NCBI GenBank assembly: GCA_012519615.1 | Contig: JAAYPW010000014.1 | Coordinates: 1-35,023 of the forward strand | Length of the DNA stretch: 35,023 nucleotides | Origin: Fusobacteriota bacterium | GTDB taxonomy: Bacteria; Fusobacteriota; Fusobacteriia; Fusobacteriales; JAAYPW01 | Direction: 5' to 3' | Shown here: positions 27,299 through 35,023 of the stretch, piece after piece | How the letters are laid out: each line of letters opens with the position of its first letter | Numbering within the stretch: the first letter of the stretch is position 1 | Translations under genes and position numbers: made by a program | Notes under the pieces: generated by a model | What the model was told of the DNA's origin: nothing | Seen by the model: the letters and a program-made list of their open reading frames with translations, nothing else | The model's database searches: none

Positions 27299-28696
27299 AT
27301 GTTATTAAAAAAAGAAAATAAATGGAATAGTTATTCAAAAGAGGAAAAAAAATGGGCTTATGAATTTTCAGATTATTATAAAATATTTTTAGATAAATCA
27401 AAAACAGAAAGAGAATTTATAAAAAATGCTATAGTTTTAGCTGAAAAAAAAGGATTTGAAAACATAGAAAATAGATCAAAATTAGATGTAGGTGATAAAG
27501 TTTATTATTTAAATAGAGAAAAAAATTTAGTTTTAGTGATTATTGGTAAAGAAGACATAGAAAAAGGGGTAAAATTTATAGTATCACACGTTGATTCACC
27601 TAGACTTGATTTAAAACAAAATCCGCTTTATGAAGATTTAGAATTGGCTTTCTTTAAAACAAATTATTATGGTGGAATTAAAAAATACCAGTGGGCTGCG
27701 ATACCACTGGCATTACATGGAATTGTAATACTTGCTAACGGTGAAAAAAAGGAAATTTGTATTGGTGAGAATGAAAATGATCCTGTTTTCACAATACCAG
27801 ATATTCTTCCACATTTATCAAGAAAAATACAAGATGATAGAAAATCTCGTGATGTTATAAAAGGGGAGGAACTGCGTGTTTTGGTAGGATCTATTCCCAC
27901 TAATATTGAAAATATTGAAATTAAAGAAAAAGTGAAATATGCAATTTTAGAAAAATTAAATTATGAGTATGGAATGGTAGAGGAAGATTTTTTATCAGCA
28001 GAATTTGAATTAGTACCAGCTGGTAAGGCAAAAGATATTGGTTTTGATAGAAGTATGATTGGTGGTTATGGACAAGATGACAGGATTTGTGCTTATACTT
28101 CTATGATTTCATTTTTAGATATTTCTAAAGAAGAAAATTTACCAAATAAAACAATAGTTTGTTATTTAGTAGATAAAGAAGAGATTGGTAGTACTGGTTC
28201 AACAGGTTTAGAATCTAACTATTTAGAATATTTCATGTCAGATATTATCTATAAATTAAAAGAAAATTATAATGATTATATGTTAAAAAAAACATTGTGG
28301 AATAGTGAAGCTATATCTGCAGATGTAAATGTGGCTATGGATCCTATATATAAATCAGTACATGACGAATCAAATGCAGCAAAATTAGGATATGGAATTG
28401 TAGTTACAAAATATACAGGTCATGGTGGTAAATACGGTGCAAGTGATGCAGATGCAGAATTTATGTATAAAATAAGAGATATTTTTAATAAAAATAATAT
28501 TGTTTGGCAAACAGGAACATTAGGTAAAGTAGATGAAGGTGGAGGTGGAACTGTTGCTAAATTTTTAGCACATTTCGGAATAAAAACAATTGATGCTGGT
28601 CCAGGCCTACTTTCTATGCACTCACCATTTGAGGTTTCATCAAAGTTAGATCTATTTGAAAGTTTTAAAGCATATAAAGCTTTTTATAAATATTAA
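27299..28696 (+). CDS. M18 family zinc aminopeptidase
   Basis: A 465-residue cytosolic metallo-aminopeptidase of family M18 (aspartyl aminopeptidase-like, the apeA type of clostridia). The metal-site blocks are present: VSHVDSPRLDLK (His and Asp), GGYGQDDRICAY, LVDKEEIGSTGSTG (Glu base and ligand) and the C-terminal GPGLLSMHSPFE (His ligand). The N-terminal KWNSYSKEEKKWAYEF block is typical of bacterial M18 enzymes. It likely trims peptides for amino-acid use. AGGAGG precedes the ATG. It is transcribed alone: a terminator follows and hisF has its own promoter. Confidence 0.92.
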   Translation: MLLKKENKWNSYSKEEKKWAYEFSDYYKIFLDKSKTEREFIKNAIVLAEKKGFENIENRSKLDVGDKVYYLNREKNLVLVIIGKEDIEKGVKFIVSHVDSPRLDLKQNPLYEDLELAFFKTNYYGGIKKYQWAAIPLALHGIVILANGEKKEICIGENENDPVFTIPDILPHLSRKIQDDRKSRDVIKGEELRVLVGSIPTNIENIEIKEKVKYAILEKLNYEYGMVEEDFLSAEFELVPAGKAKDIGFDRSMIGGYGQDDRICAYTSMISFLDISKEENLPNKTIVCYLVDKEEIGSTGSTGLESNYLEYFMSDIIYKLKENYNDYMLKKTLWNSEAISADVNVAMDPIYKSVHDESNAAKLGYGIVVTKYTGHGGKYGASDADAEFMYKIRDIFNKNNIVWQTGTLGKVDEGGGGTVAKFLAHFGIKTIDAGPGLLSMHSPFEVSSKLDLFESFKAYKAFYKY

Positions 28697-28714
28697 TACC
28701 ATAAAAGAGATTAG

Positions 28715-28748
28715 AGAAAGGTAATTTAAAACATACCTTTCTTTTTTA
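28715..28748 (+). terminator. Terminator after the aminopeptidase gene
   Basis: Perfect 9-bp stem AGAAAGGTA (28715-28723) and TACCTTTCT (28734-28742) with a 10-nt loop and a T run. Confidence 0.9.
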
Positions 28749-28779
28749 TTAAAAAATATAATTACATTAAAATTATTTC

Positions 28780-28808
28780 TTGAAAAAAAATGCTATAAAT
28801 AGTATAAT
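28780..28808 (+). promoter_or_regulatory. hisF operon promoter
   Basis: TTGAAA (28780-28785), a 17-nt spacer and TATAAT (28803-28808). It lies 35 nt upstream of hisF, leaving a leader too short for a T-box or riboswitch. Confidence 0.8.
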
Positions 28809-28843
28809 TAAAGAAAATCTTATTTAAAAAGGCTGGTGTTAAC

Positions 28844-29599
28844 ATGTTAGAGAAAAGAATTATCCCTTGTTTAGATGTAAAAGATGGCAGAGTTGTAAAA
28901 GGTGTAAATTTTGTTGAATTAAAAGATGCTGGTGATCCTGTTGAAATTGCTAAACTTTATAATAGTGAAGGTGCCGATGAGTTAGTATTTCTTGATATAA
29001 GCGCATCTAGTGAGAAAAGAAAAACAGCAGTTAATATGGTTTCTAAAATAGCAAACCATGTTTTTATACCATTTACAGTTGGGGGAGGAATTAATTCAAT
29101 TGAAGATATAAAAGCAATATTAGATGCTGGTGCAGATAAAGTTTCTATAAATACAGCTGCATTTAATAACCCAGCACTAGTTAGTGAAGCTGTTAAAATT
29201 TATGGTAGTGAATCAATTGTTGTTGCTATTGATGTAAAATACAACGGGAATTTTTGGGAAGTATATATAAGTGGAGGTAATGTTGGAACTGGTGTAAATG
29301 CCTTAGACTGGGCAAAAGATGTAGAAAAACTAGGTGCAGGTGAAATATTACTTACTTCAATGGATCGTGACGGGACGAAAGATGGCTATGATATTGAGGC
29401 TACAAGAGCAGTTGCAGAAGCAGTTAATATACCTGTGATTGCATCTGGTGGTGCAGGAAATATAGAACATTTATATGATGGAATTAAAAATGGTAAAGCT
29501 GATGCAGTTTTAGCTGCATCTATATTTCATTTTAAAGAAGTTTCAATTAAAGAAGTAAAAGAGTATTTAAAATCAAAAGGGGTAGAAGTTAGGTTATAA
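28844..29599 (+). CDS. hisF: Imidazole glycerol phosphate synthase, cyclase subunit HisF
   Basis: HisF with HisH forms imidazole glycerol phosphate and AICAR in histidine synthesis. The 251-residue TIM barrel has the catalytic Asp11 ([15 protein letters not shown]) and Asp130 ([10 protein letters not shown]), and phosphate-binding loops [22 protein letters not shown] and VIASGGAGN. It is the first gene of a cluster with hisIE, argC, a yhcH-like gene and ribH. hisH and the other his genes are not in the window. The start is preceded by AAGGCTGGTG. Confidence 0.97.
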   Translation: MLEKRIIPCLDVKDGRVVKGVNFVELKDAGDPVEIAKLYNSEGADELVFLDISASSEKRKTAVNMVSKIANHVFIPFTVGGGINSIEDIKAILDAGADKVSINTAAFNNPALVSEAVKIYGSESIVVAIDVKYNGNFWEVYISGGNVGTGVNALDWAKDVEKLGAGEILLTSMDRDGTKDGYDIEATRAVAEAVNIPVIASGGAGNIEHLYDGIKNGKADAVLAASIFHFKEVSIKEVKEYLKSKGVEVRL

Positions 29600-29620
29600 T
29601 TATAAAAATGGAGGATAATA

Positions 29621-30271
29621 ATGTTAAATATTAAAAAAATTAGATTTAATAGTGATGGTTTAGTTCCTGTAATTGTGCAAGATTATAAGGATAATGAAGT
29701 TTTAATGCTAGCTTACATGAATGAAGAAGCTTTTAATAAAACAATGGAAACTGGTAAAGCAACATATTTTAGTAGAAGTCGAAACTCTTTATGGTTAAAA
29801 GGGGAAACTTCTGGACATTTCCAAAATGTAAAAGAGATATATTACGATTGTGACGAAGATACAATTTTACTAAAAATCGAGCAAGTTGGAAATATAGCTT
29901 GTCATACTGGCGAAAGAAGCTGTTTTTATAGAAAAATAAAAGAGTTTGAAAAAATAGAACCTAATATAGATATTTTAGAAAAATTATATGAAACAATTAT
30001 AGAGAGAAAAAATAATCCTATAAATGGATCATATACAAATTATCTATTTGATAAAGGTGTAGATAAAATACTTAAAAAAGTTGGAGAGGAATGTTCTGAG
30101 GTTATTATTGGAGCAAAAAATGATAATAATGAATTAGTATATGAAATTTCTGATTTAATATATCATTTATTAGTTTTAATGGCGGCGTTTAATATAGAAC
30201 CAAAAATTATAAAAGATGAGTTAATCGGACGGGAAAATAAAAAACACGAGAAAGATTATAGTAAAAAATAA
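29621..30271 (+). CDS. hisI: Bifunctional phosphoribosyl-AMP cyclohydrolase / phosphoribosyl-ATP pyrophosphatase
   Basis: HisI/HisIE catalyses the second and third steps of histidine synthesis. In the 216-residue fusion, the cyclohydrolase domain (about 1-110) has the zinc and metal blocks YYDCDEDT and [11 protein letters not shown]; the pyrophosphatase domain (about 120-205) has [15 protein letters not shown] and [13 protein letters not shown], a MazG-like fold. It follows hisF by 21 nt with GGAGG as SD. Confidence 0.96.
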   Translation: MLNIKKIRFNSDGLVPVIVQDYKDNEVLMLAYMNEEAFNKTMETGKATYFSRSRNSLWLKGETSGHFQNVKEIYYDCDEDTILLKIEQVGNIACHTGERSCFYRKIKEFEKIEPNIDILEKLYETIIERKNNPINGSYTNYLFDKGVDKILKKVGEECSEVIIGAKNDNNELVYEISDLIYHLLVLMAAFNIEPKIIKDELIGRENKKHEKDYSKK

Positions 30272-30294
30272 AATATAAGAGAAAGGTGATAATA

Positions 30295-31332
30295 ATGAAA
30301 GTATCTATAATAGGAGCATCGGGATATACAGGTATTGAACTTGTTAGAATTCTTTTAAATCATAAACATGTTGAAATTGATAAAGTTGTGTCTAATAGCA
30401 ATAAAGGGACTAAATTTTCAGAATTATTTCCAAATGTAAGAAATATATTTGATAAAGAATTTATAGGAACAGATAATTTAGAGACAGATTTAAAAGAGAG
30501 TGAATATATTTTTTTAGCAGTACCACATAAAGCTGCTATGGAATATGTGCCAACATTATTAAAAATGGGAAAAAAAATTATAGATTTAAGTGCAGATTTT
30601 AGATTAAAAGATAAAGATATATATGAAAAATGGTATAACGAAAAACATATTGCAAGCGAGTATCTCGAGGAAGCAGTTTATGGTATTCCTGAATTAAACA
30701 GAGAAAAAATAAAAAATGCAAGACTTATTGCAAATCCAGGATGCTATCCAACTACAATTATACTTGGTTTAGCACCTCTTTTAAAAAATAATCTAATTGA
30801 TACAAAAATGATCATATCTGATTCTAAATCTGGTGTTTCTGGTGCTGGTAAAAAATGTAATACTACAACACATTTTTCAGAAACTAACGAAAATATAAAA
30901 GCATATGGAATTGCAAGTCATAGACATACACCTGAAATAGAAGAGCAATTATCTTACCTTGCAAATGAAGATATTTATATTAATTTTACTCCACACCTTA
31001 TACCAATGACAAGAGGGATGCTAAGTACAATATATGTTAACTTAAAAGAAAACATTGATATTAAAGAGATATATGATCTGTATAATAATTTCTATAAAAA
31101 TGAAAAATTTGTAAGAATAATAGAAAATGGTGCTGTTGAAACAAAAAATGTAAGAGGAACAAATTATATTGATATATCAATAATAAAAGATGAGCGTACA
31201 AACAGATTAATTGTATTATCAGCAATAGATAATCTTACAAAAGGAGCTTCTGGTCAAGCAGTACAAAATTTTAATATAATGTCAAATAACTACGAAATGG
31301 AAGGTTTAAATTTTATAAGTCCATTACCGTAA
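30295..31332 (+). CDS. argC: N-acetyl-gamma-glutamyl-phosphate reductase
   Basis: ArgC reduces N-acetylglutamyl phosphate, the third step of arginine synthesis. The 345-residue protein has the NADP-binding IIGASGYTGIELVRIL, then LSADFRL, the catalytic Cys150 in IANPGCYPTTIILGL, SGVSGAGKK and HRHTPEIEEQL, and ends with KGASGQAVQNFNIM. The ATG at 30295 is chosen because AGAAAGGTGA lies just upstream; an earlier GTG at 30286 would overlap that SD. No other arg gene is nearby. Confidence 0.97.
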   Translation: MKVSIIGASGYTGIELVRILLNHKHVEIDKVVSNSNKGTKFSELFPNVRNIFDKEFIGTDNLETDLKESEYIFLAVPHKAAMEYVPTLLKMGKKIIDLSADFRLKDKDIYEKWYNEKHIASEYLEEAVYGIPELNREKIKNARLIANPGCYPTTIILGLAPLLKNNLIDTKMIISDSKSGVSGAGKKCNTTTHFSETNENIKAYGIASHRHTPEIEEQLSYLANEDIYINFTPHLIPMTRGMLSTIYVNLKENIDIKEIYDLYNNFYKNEKFVRIIENGAVETKNVRGTNYIDISIIKDERTNRLIVLSAIDNLTKGASGQAVQNFNIMSNNYEMEGLNFISPLP

Positions 31333-31356
31333 GACTAAAAATAAGAGGTGTTTGTA

Positions 31357-31797
31357 GTGAAAAAAGGAAATATAGATGATATTTTAAAAAATGAAACTAA
31401 TGAAAATATAAAAATAGCTCTTAACTGGTTAAAAGAGAATAAAAATTTAAATGTAGGGGAATATGAAATTAAAGAGAGAGATATATTTGCAATTGTACAA
31501 AATTATTATACAAAAGAATATAATTCAAATAATTGGGAAATTCATAGAAAATATATAGATATTCAATATATAGAAGATGGTTTTGAGGAAATAGGGATAA
31601 CAAATAAAGATAATATTACAAATGAGATAACGCCTTATTCAGAGTTTAAAGATATACAATTTTTCGAAGGTAATGGTGAATTATATGAACTAAAGAAAAA
31701 CGAATTGATGATAATTCCAACAAATGACTATCACCAGCCATCTATTGGATGTGGAAATTTTGTAAAAAAAATTGTAATTAAAATAAAAGCAATATAA
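31357..31797 (+). CDS. YhcH/YjgK/YiaL family protein (DUF386)
   Basis: A 146-residue cupin-like protein. The family signature is present: NNWEIHRKYIDIQYIEDG, with the His and Glu thought to bind metal, and the C-terminal IPTNDYHQPSIGC. Relatives (YhcH, TabA, EbgC) are linked to sialic acid, sugar or biofilm functions, but the activity is poorly defined. The start is GTG at 31357, six bases after GAGGTG. It lies between argC and ribH, with no sugar catabolism gene next to it except the GH13 gene further on. Confidence 0.85.
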   Translation: MKKGNIDDILKNETNENIKIALNWLKENKNLNVGEYEIKERDIFAIVQNYYTKEYNSNNWEIHRKYIDIQYIEDGFEEIGITNKDNITNEITPYSEFKDIQFFEGNGELYELKKNELMIIPTNDYHQPSIGCGNFVKKIVIKIKAI

Positions 31798-31811
31798 TTA
31801 TGGAGGATTAA

Positions 31812-32273
31812 ATGAAAATTATTGAGGGAAAATTAATAGCTGAAGGGATAAAAATAGGGATAGTAGTAAGTAGATTTAATGAATTTATAACATCAAAATT
31901 ATTAGGCGGAGCAATAGATGCGCTAAAAAGACATGGTGTATCAGAAAATGATATAGAAGTAGCTTGGATACCAGGAGCATTTGAAATACCGTTAGTTGCA
32001 CAAAAAATGGCAGAATCAACAAAATACCATACAATAATCACATTAGGTGCTGTTATAAAAGGAGCAACACCACATTTTGATTATGTTTCTGCAGAAGTTT
32101 CAAAAGGTGTAGCTAGTGTATCTTTAAATACTGGTGTTCCTGTTATTTTTGGTGTTTTAACAACTGATTCTATTGAGCAAGCAATAGAAAGAGCAGGTAC
32201 AAAGGCAGGGAATAAAGGATATGAGGCAGCGGTTACAGCTATTGAGATGGTAAATTTATTAAAAGAAATATAA
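31812..32273 (+). CDS. ribH: 6,7-dimethyl-8-ribityllumazine synthase
   Basis: RibH makes the lumazine precursor of riboflavin. The 153-residue subunit has the substrate-binding [38 protein letters not shown] with catalytic His88, and [18 protein letters not shown]. It usually assembles into pentamers or icosahedral shells. GGAGG precedes the ATG. ribD, ribE and ribBA are not in the window, so this is an isolated rib gene inside a his/arg cluster. Confidence 0.97.
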   Translation: MKIIEGKLIAEGIKIGIVVSRFNEFITSKLLGGAIDALKRHGVSENDIEVAWIPGAFEIPLVAQKMAESTKYHTIITLGAVIKGATPHFDYVSAEVSKGVASVSLNTGVPVIFGVLTTDSIEQAIERAGTKAGNKGYEAAVTAIEMVNLLKEI

Positions 32274-32291
32274 ATTGGTGGAGGAAATTAT

Positions 32292-35023
32292 ATGCATATA
32301 AATTTAGTAATACTTAAAGAAAATGAAGTGTATAAAAAGGTTTGTATGGAGAAAATACATAGTGATATATACATATTTAAATGGAATAATGTAGATAAAG
32401 ATGGTGCTTATTCATTTAAAATAGAAAGTAGTGGTTTAAGCAAATCATTTACTTTTTCACATACGGTCCCTTTTTCAAAATATTTTGAAGGATCTGTTAC
32501 AGACAAGGATAATCCTAAACCTGTTGGAGGATTTAGAGAAAATGATGATATTTTAATTACATATGACTCTAAAGAAGCAAAATTTTATTTGAAAAGGATG
32601 CATTTCACAAAATTTATGGTAGATACTTCTAAATATGGATATACAAGTGCAAACAAAGTAGAGATGCCCTCTAGTTTTAACGGATGGAATATATATCAAA
32701 GTGAATTGAAAAAAGTATCTGAAAATATTTTTGAAATATTATTAGCTTTAGATGATGGATTTTATGAATATAAATTAGTTATTGATGGTAATTGGGTCCC
32801 GCATGGTGAAAATTTAAAATTAATAGTTGGAGAGATGGGGTATCTATTTCCAAAAGGGGAACTAGGTAATGGAACTTTTGTATATGATGCAAAAGATCCA
32901 TTTGATACACAAAAAGCGATTAAGCATAATGAATACGAACTGAAATATTTAAATCGTTCTTCTAAAAAGGAGATAGAAGTTACTCTTAGAACGCAATTAA
33001 ATGATGTGGAAAAAGTTAAAATATTTATAGAGGAAGATGAAAAAATACAAGAAGTATATGAGATGGAAAGAATCGAAGATTATAAATATGGATTTGATTA
33101 TTTTAAAAAAAATGTAAAATTAAAAAGAAATCCTAAAAAATTTAAATATTATTTTCAATTAAAAGATGGTAGCAGCATAAGATATTTTGGGAAAAATGGA
33201 CTTGTAGAATACGATCCCTTAGAATTTAATATTGACTATGATAGCGAGAATTTTCCTATTTTTGATATTCCAGAGTGGTCTAAAGAAGCTATCTGGTATA
33301 ATATATTTCCAGATAGATTTTATAATGGTGATAAAAATAATGATCCAATTTACAATGAATTTGGTCCAGAAGAATTTAAAAGACCATCTAATGATAATAG
33401 AGCAAGTTTAGTGAAAGATTATCGATGGAGCGGATACACAGATGAATTAGGGGAATTTGAAAATAATGATTGGACATCTGATTTTGAGGAACAAAAAAAT
33501 TGGGAAGTAATAAAAGAGAGCGGAATCGATTACTCTATAAAATATGCTCGTATGTATGGTGGAGATTTAAAAGGGATAAAAGAAAAAATACCATATCTAA
33601 AAGAGTTGGGAATAACTGCTGTATGGTTAAATCCTGTTTTTTTCTCTGAATCAAATCATAAATATGGAGCATCTGATTTTCGTCATATATCTCCTGATTT
33701 TGGTACAATTAAATTATCTAAAACAAATTATAATGTAGAAATTTCTAAAGATAATAAGTTTGGAAACAGATCATATTTAGATGTTTTAGATAATGAAAAA
33801 ATTGATTCATATAGTGAGTTAGAGCTACTTAGAATAAATATAGTAGGTGAAAATCGTAGTAAAAATGGGTATTTTGAAACTGATGATCCTGAAACTTGGG
33901 TTTGGACTGAATCAGACTTAATTGCTGTGGATTTAATAAAAGAATTACACAAAAACGGTATAAGAGTAATATTTGATGGAGTATTTAATCATAGTGGACC
34001 TCGTCACTGGAGTTTTGAAGACATTATGGTAAACGGTAAAGACTCAAAATATATTAATTGGTATAGATTTCATGATTTTCGTAAACATAAAACTATAGAT
34101 AAAAATTTAACTGAAGAGGAAGCTTATAAAATATTTTTAGAAAATAAAAACAATGTACACTATTCTGGATGGGCTGGATTTAGAACTCTTCCAGAATTTG
34201 ACAGTTTTAATAAAGATTTTATGGAATATATTTTTAATATAACAAAAAAATGGCTACTTGGTCCTGATGGAAAAGTATCGGAAAATTGGAAAGAGGATGA
34301 TGGTATAGATGGGTTTAGGCTAGATGTACCAAACTGTCTACATAATCAAAATTTTTGGACTTTATGGCGTAAAGTTATGAAAGAAACTAAAAAAGATTCA
34401 TATATTACAGCAGAGTTATGGGGAGATGCACGTTCAGAAATAAATGATGGATTAAAATATGACACTGTAATGAATTATGAGTGGCTTAAAGTTGTAATAG
34501 GGTATTTTATTAATCAGGGAACTGATTTTAATAAAGAATATAAATTGAAAAGTAGTGAATTTTTTAATGAATTAAAAGAGAAAAGAAGCTGGTATCCATT
34601 ACAAGCACTACAATCATCGCAAAATTTAAATGGTTCACATGATACAGATAGACTTTTATCTAGAATCGTAAATGATAAATTGGGAAGAGATCTAGAGGAA
34701 GGGAAACAATGGGATAAAGGATACAATACAATTAGACCTGATCTAGCAGAAGATAATCATAAAAATACAACAATAAATTGGAAAAATTCAAACATAAAAC
34801 CTAAAGATATACTGAAATTGATATCAATATTTCAGATGACATATATTGGTGCTCCAATGCTTTATTATGGTGACGAAGTTGGGATGTGGGGAGCAACAGA
34901 TCCATACTGTAGAAAACCAATGTTGTGGGAAGAGTTTAAATATGATGATGAAACTGACGGAACTATTGGTAGTGAAAAAACAAAATATAGTGTAGAACCA
35001 GATATTGATTTATTTAATTGGTA
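32292..35023 (+). CDS. Intracellular GH13 alpha-glucan hydrolase (3' end beyond window)
   Basis: At least 910 codons with no stop. There is no signal peptide, so it should act in the cytoplasm. The N-terminal ~125 residues are unassigned, followed by a glycogen-binding (CBM48/AMPK-like) module with SSFNGWNIY and GFYEYKLVIDGNWVPHGEN (about 128-175). A second beta-domain precedes the GH13 barrel, which starts near WYNIFPDRFYNGD. All four GH13 regions are visible: FDGVFNHSG, GFRLDVPN (nucleophile Asp678), ITAELWGD (acid/base Glu708) and NGSHDTDR (His783, Asp784). The family includes neopullulanase, cyclomaltodextrinase and alpha-amylase; which one cannot be told. A good SD (GGTGGAGG) lies 18 nt after ribH. 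Confidence 0.9.
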   Translation, partial: MHINLVILKENEVYKKVCMEKIHSDIYIFKWNNVDKDGAYSFKIESSGLSKSFTFSHTVPFSKYFEGSVTDKDNPKPVGGFRENDDILITYDSKEAKFYLKRMHFTKFMVDTSKYGYTSANKVEMPSSFNGWNIYQSELKKVSENIFEILLALDDGFYEYKLVIDGNWVPHGENLKLIVGEMGYLFPKGELGNGTFVYDAKDPFDTQKAIKHNEYELKYLNRSSKKEIEVTLRTQLNDVEKVKIFIEEDEKIQEVYEMERIEDYKYGFDYFKKNVKLKRNPKKFKYYFQLKDGSSIRYFGKNGLVEYDPLEFNIDYDSENFPIFDIPEWSKEAIWYNIFPDRFYNGDKNNDPIYNEFGPEEFKRPSNDNRASLVKDYRWSGYTDELGEFENNDWTSDFEEQKNWEVIKESGIDYSIKYARMYGGDLKGIKEKIPYLKELGITAVWLNPVFFSESNHKYGASDFRHISPDFGTIKLSKTNYNVEISKDNKFGNRSYLDVLDNEKIDSYSELELLRINIVGENRSKNGYFETDDPETWVWTESDLIAVDLIKELHKNGIRVIFDGVFNHSGPRHWSFEDIMVNGKDSKYINWYRFHDFRKHKTIDKNLTEEEAYKIFLENKNNVHYSGWAGFRTLPEFDSFNKDFMEYIFNITKKWLLGPDGKVSENWKEDDGIDGFRLDVPNCLHNQNFWTLWRKVMKETKKDSYITAELWGDARSEINDGLKYDTVMNYEWLKVVIGYFINQGTDFNKEYKLKSSEFFNELKEKRSWYPLQALQSSQNLNGSHDTDRLLSRIVNDKLGRDLEEGKQWDKGYNTIRPDLAEDNHKNTTINWKNSNIKPKDILKLISIFQMTYIGAPMLYYGDEVGMWGATDPYCRKPMLWEEFKYDDETDGTIGSEKTKYSVEPDIDLFNW

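Noticed and set aside
28809-28843. A T-box or riboswitch ahead of the hisF operon
   Set aside because: The promoter is only 35 nt from the start codon, leaving no room for such an element.

Overview
This 35 kb window is the replication-origin region of a very AT-rich bacterial chromosome. Every gene left of about 9.3 kb is on the minus strand and every gene right of about 9.8 kb is on the plus strand, so transcription runs away from an AT-rich gap with DnaA boxes between dnaA and rpmH. The cell appears to be a diderm (an S-layer-homology outer-membrane protein, phosphatidylserine decarboxylase) with a Firmicutes-like origin gene order (dnaA, S4 protein, recF, remB-like, gyrB, gyrA; rpmH, rnpA, yidD, yidC, jag, mnmE, mnmG). 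That mix best fits the Fusobacteriota. This is an inference from gene content and family features, not a database result.

Left arm, reading outward from the origin: dnaA, a YaaA/RlbA-type S4 protein, recF, a DciA-like DUF721 protein with an added zinc ribbon, a RemB/YaaB-like protein, gyrB and gyrA, ended by a good terminator. dnaN, usually found between dnaA and the S4 gene, is absent. Beyond gyrA lie a second small DnaA-box cluster and the 5' part of a MalK/UgpC-type ABC ATPase that runs off the window.

Origin (about 9.26-9.82 kb): DnaA boxes of the TTATCCACA/TTTTCCACA type, GTTAATA repeats, and near rpmH a box-like element, a C-rich spacer and six CTA/TTA triplets matching the DnaA-trio unwinding element. 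A perfect parS palindrome lies between mnmE and mnmG, and a near-perfect parS overlaps the stop codon of the DciA-like gene; they flank the origin at about 4 kb on either side.

Right arm: rpmH-rnpA-yidD-yidC-jag-mnmE (ribosome, RNase P, membrane insertase, tRNA modification), then mnmG-mfd-parvulin lipoprotein-mazG-rqcP, then ispE-spoVG, psd, a tRNA-Gln, an SLH outer-membrane protein with a PilZ protein and pgi, an M18 aminopeptidase, and a mixed biosynthetic cluster hisF-hisIE-argC-yhcH-ribH followed by a large intracellular GH13 enzyme cut by the window end.

The most unusual signal is in translation-initiation leaders. In four core genes (the S4 gene, gyrB, gyrA and mnmG) the only strong Shine-Dalgarno (SD) sequence lies 31-86 nt upstream of the start codon, and the intervening RNA can fold into a hairpin that brings the SD to about 7-11 nt from the start. 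Nearly all other genes here have ordinary spacing. In three of the four an in-frame stop rules out an N-terminal extension back to the SD. This looks like a recurrent structured SD-start spacer in origin-proximal housekeeping genes.
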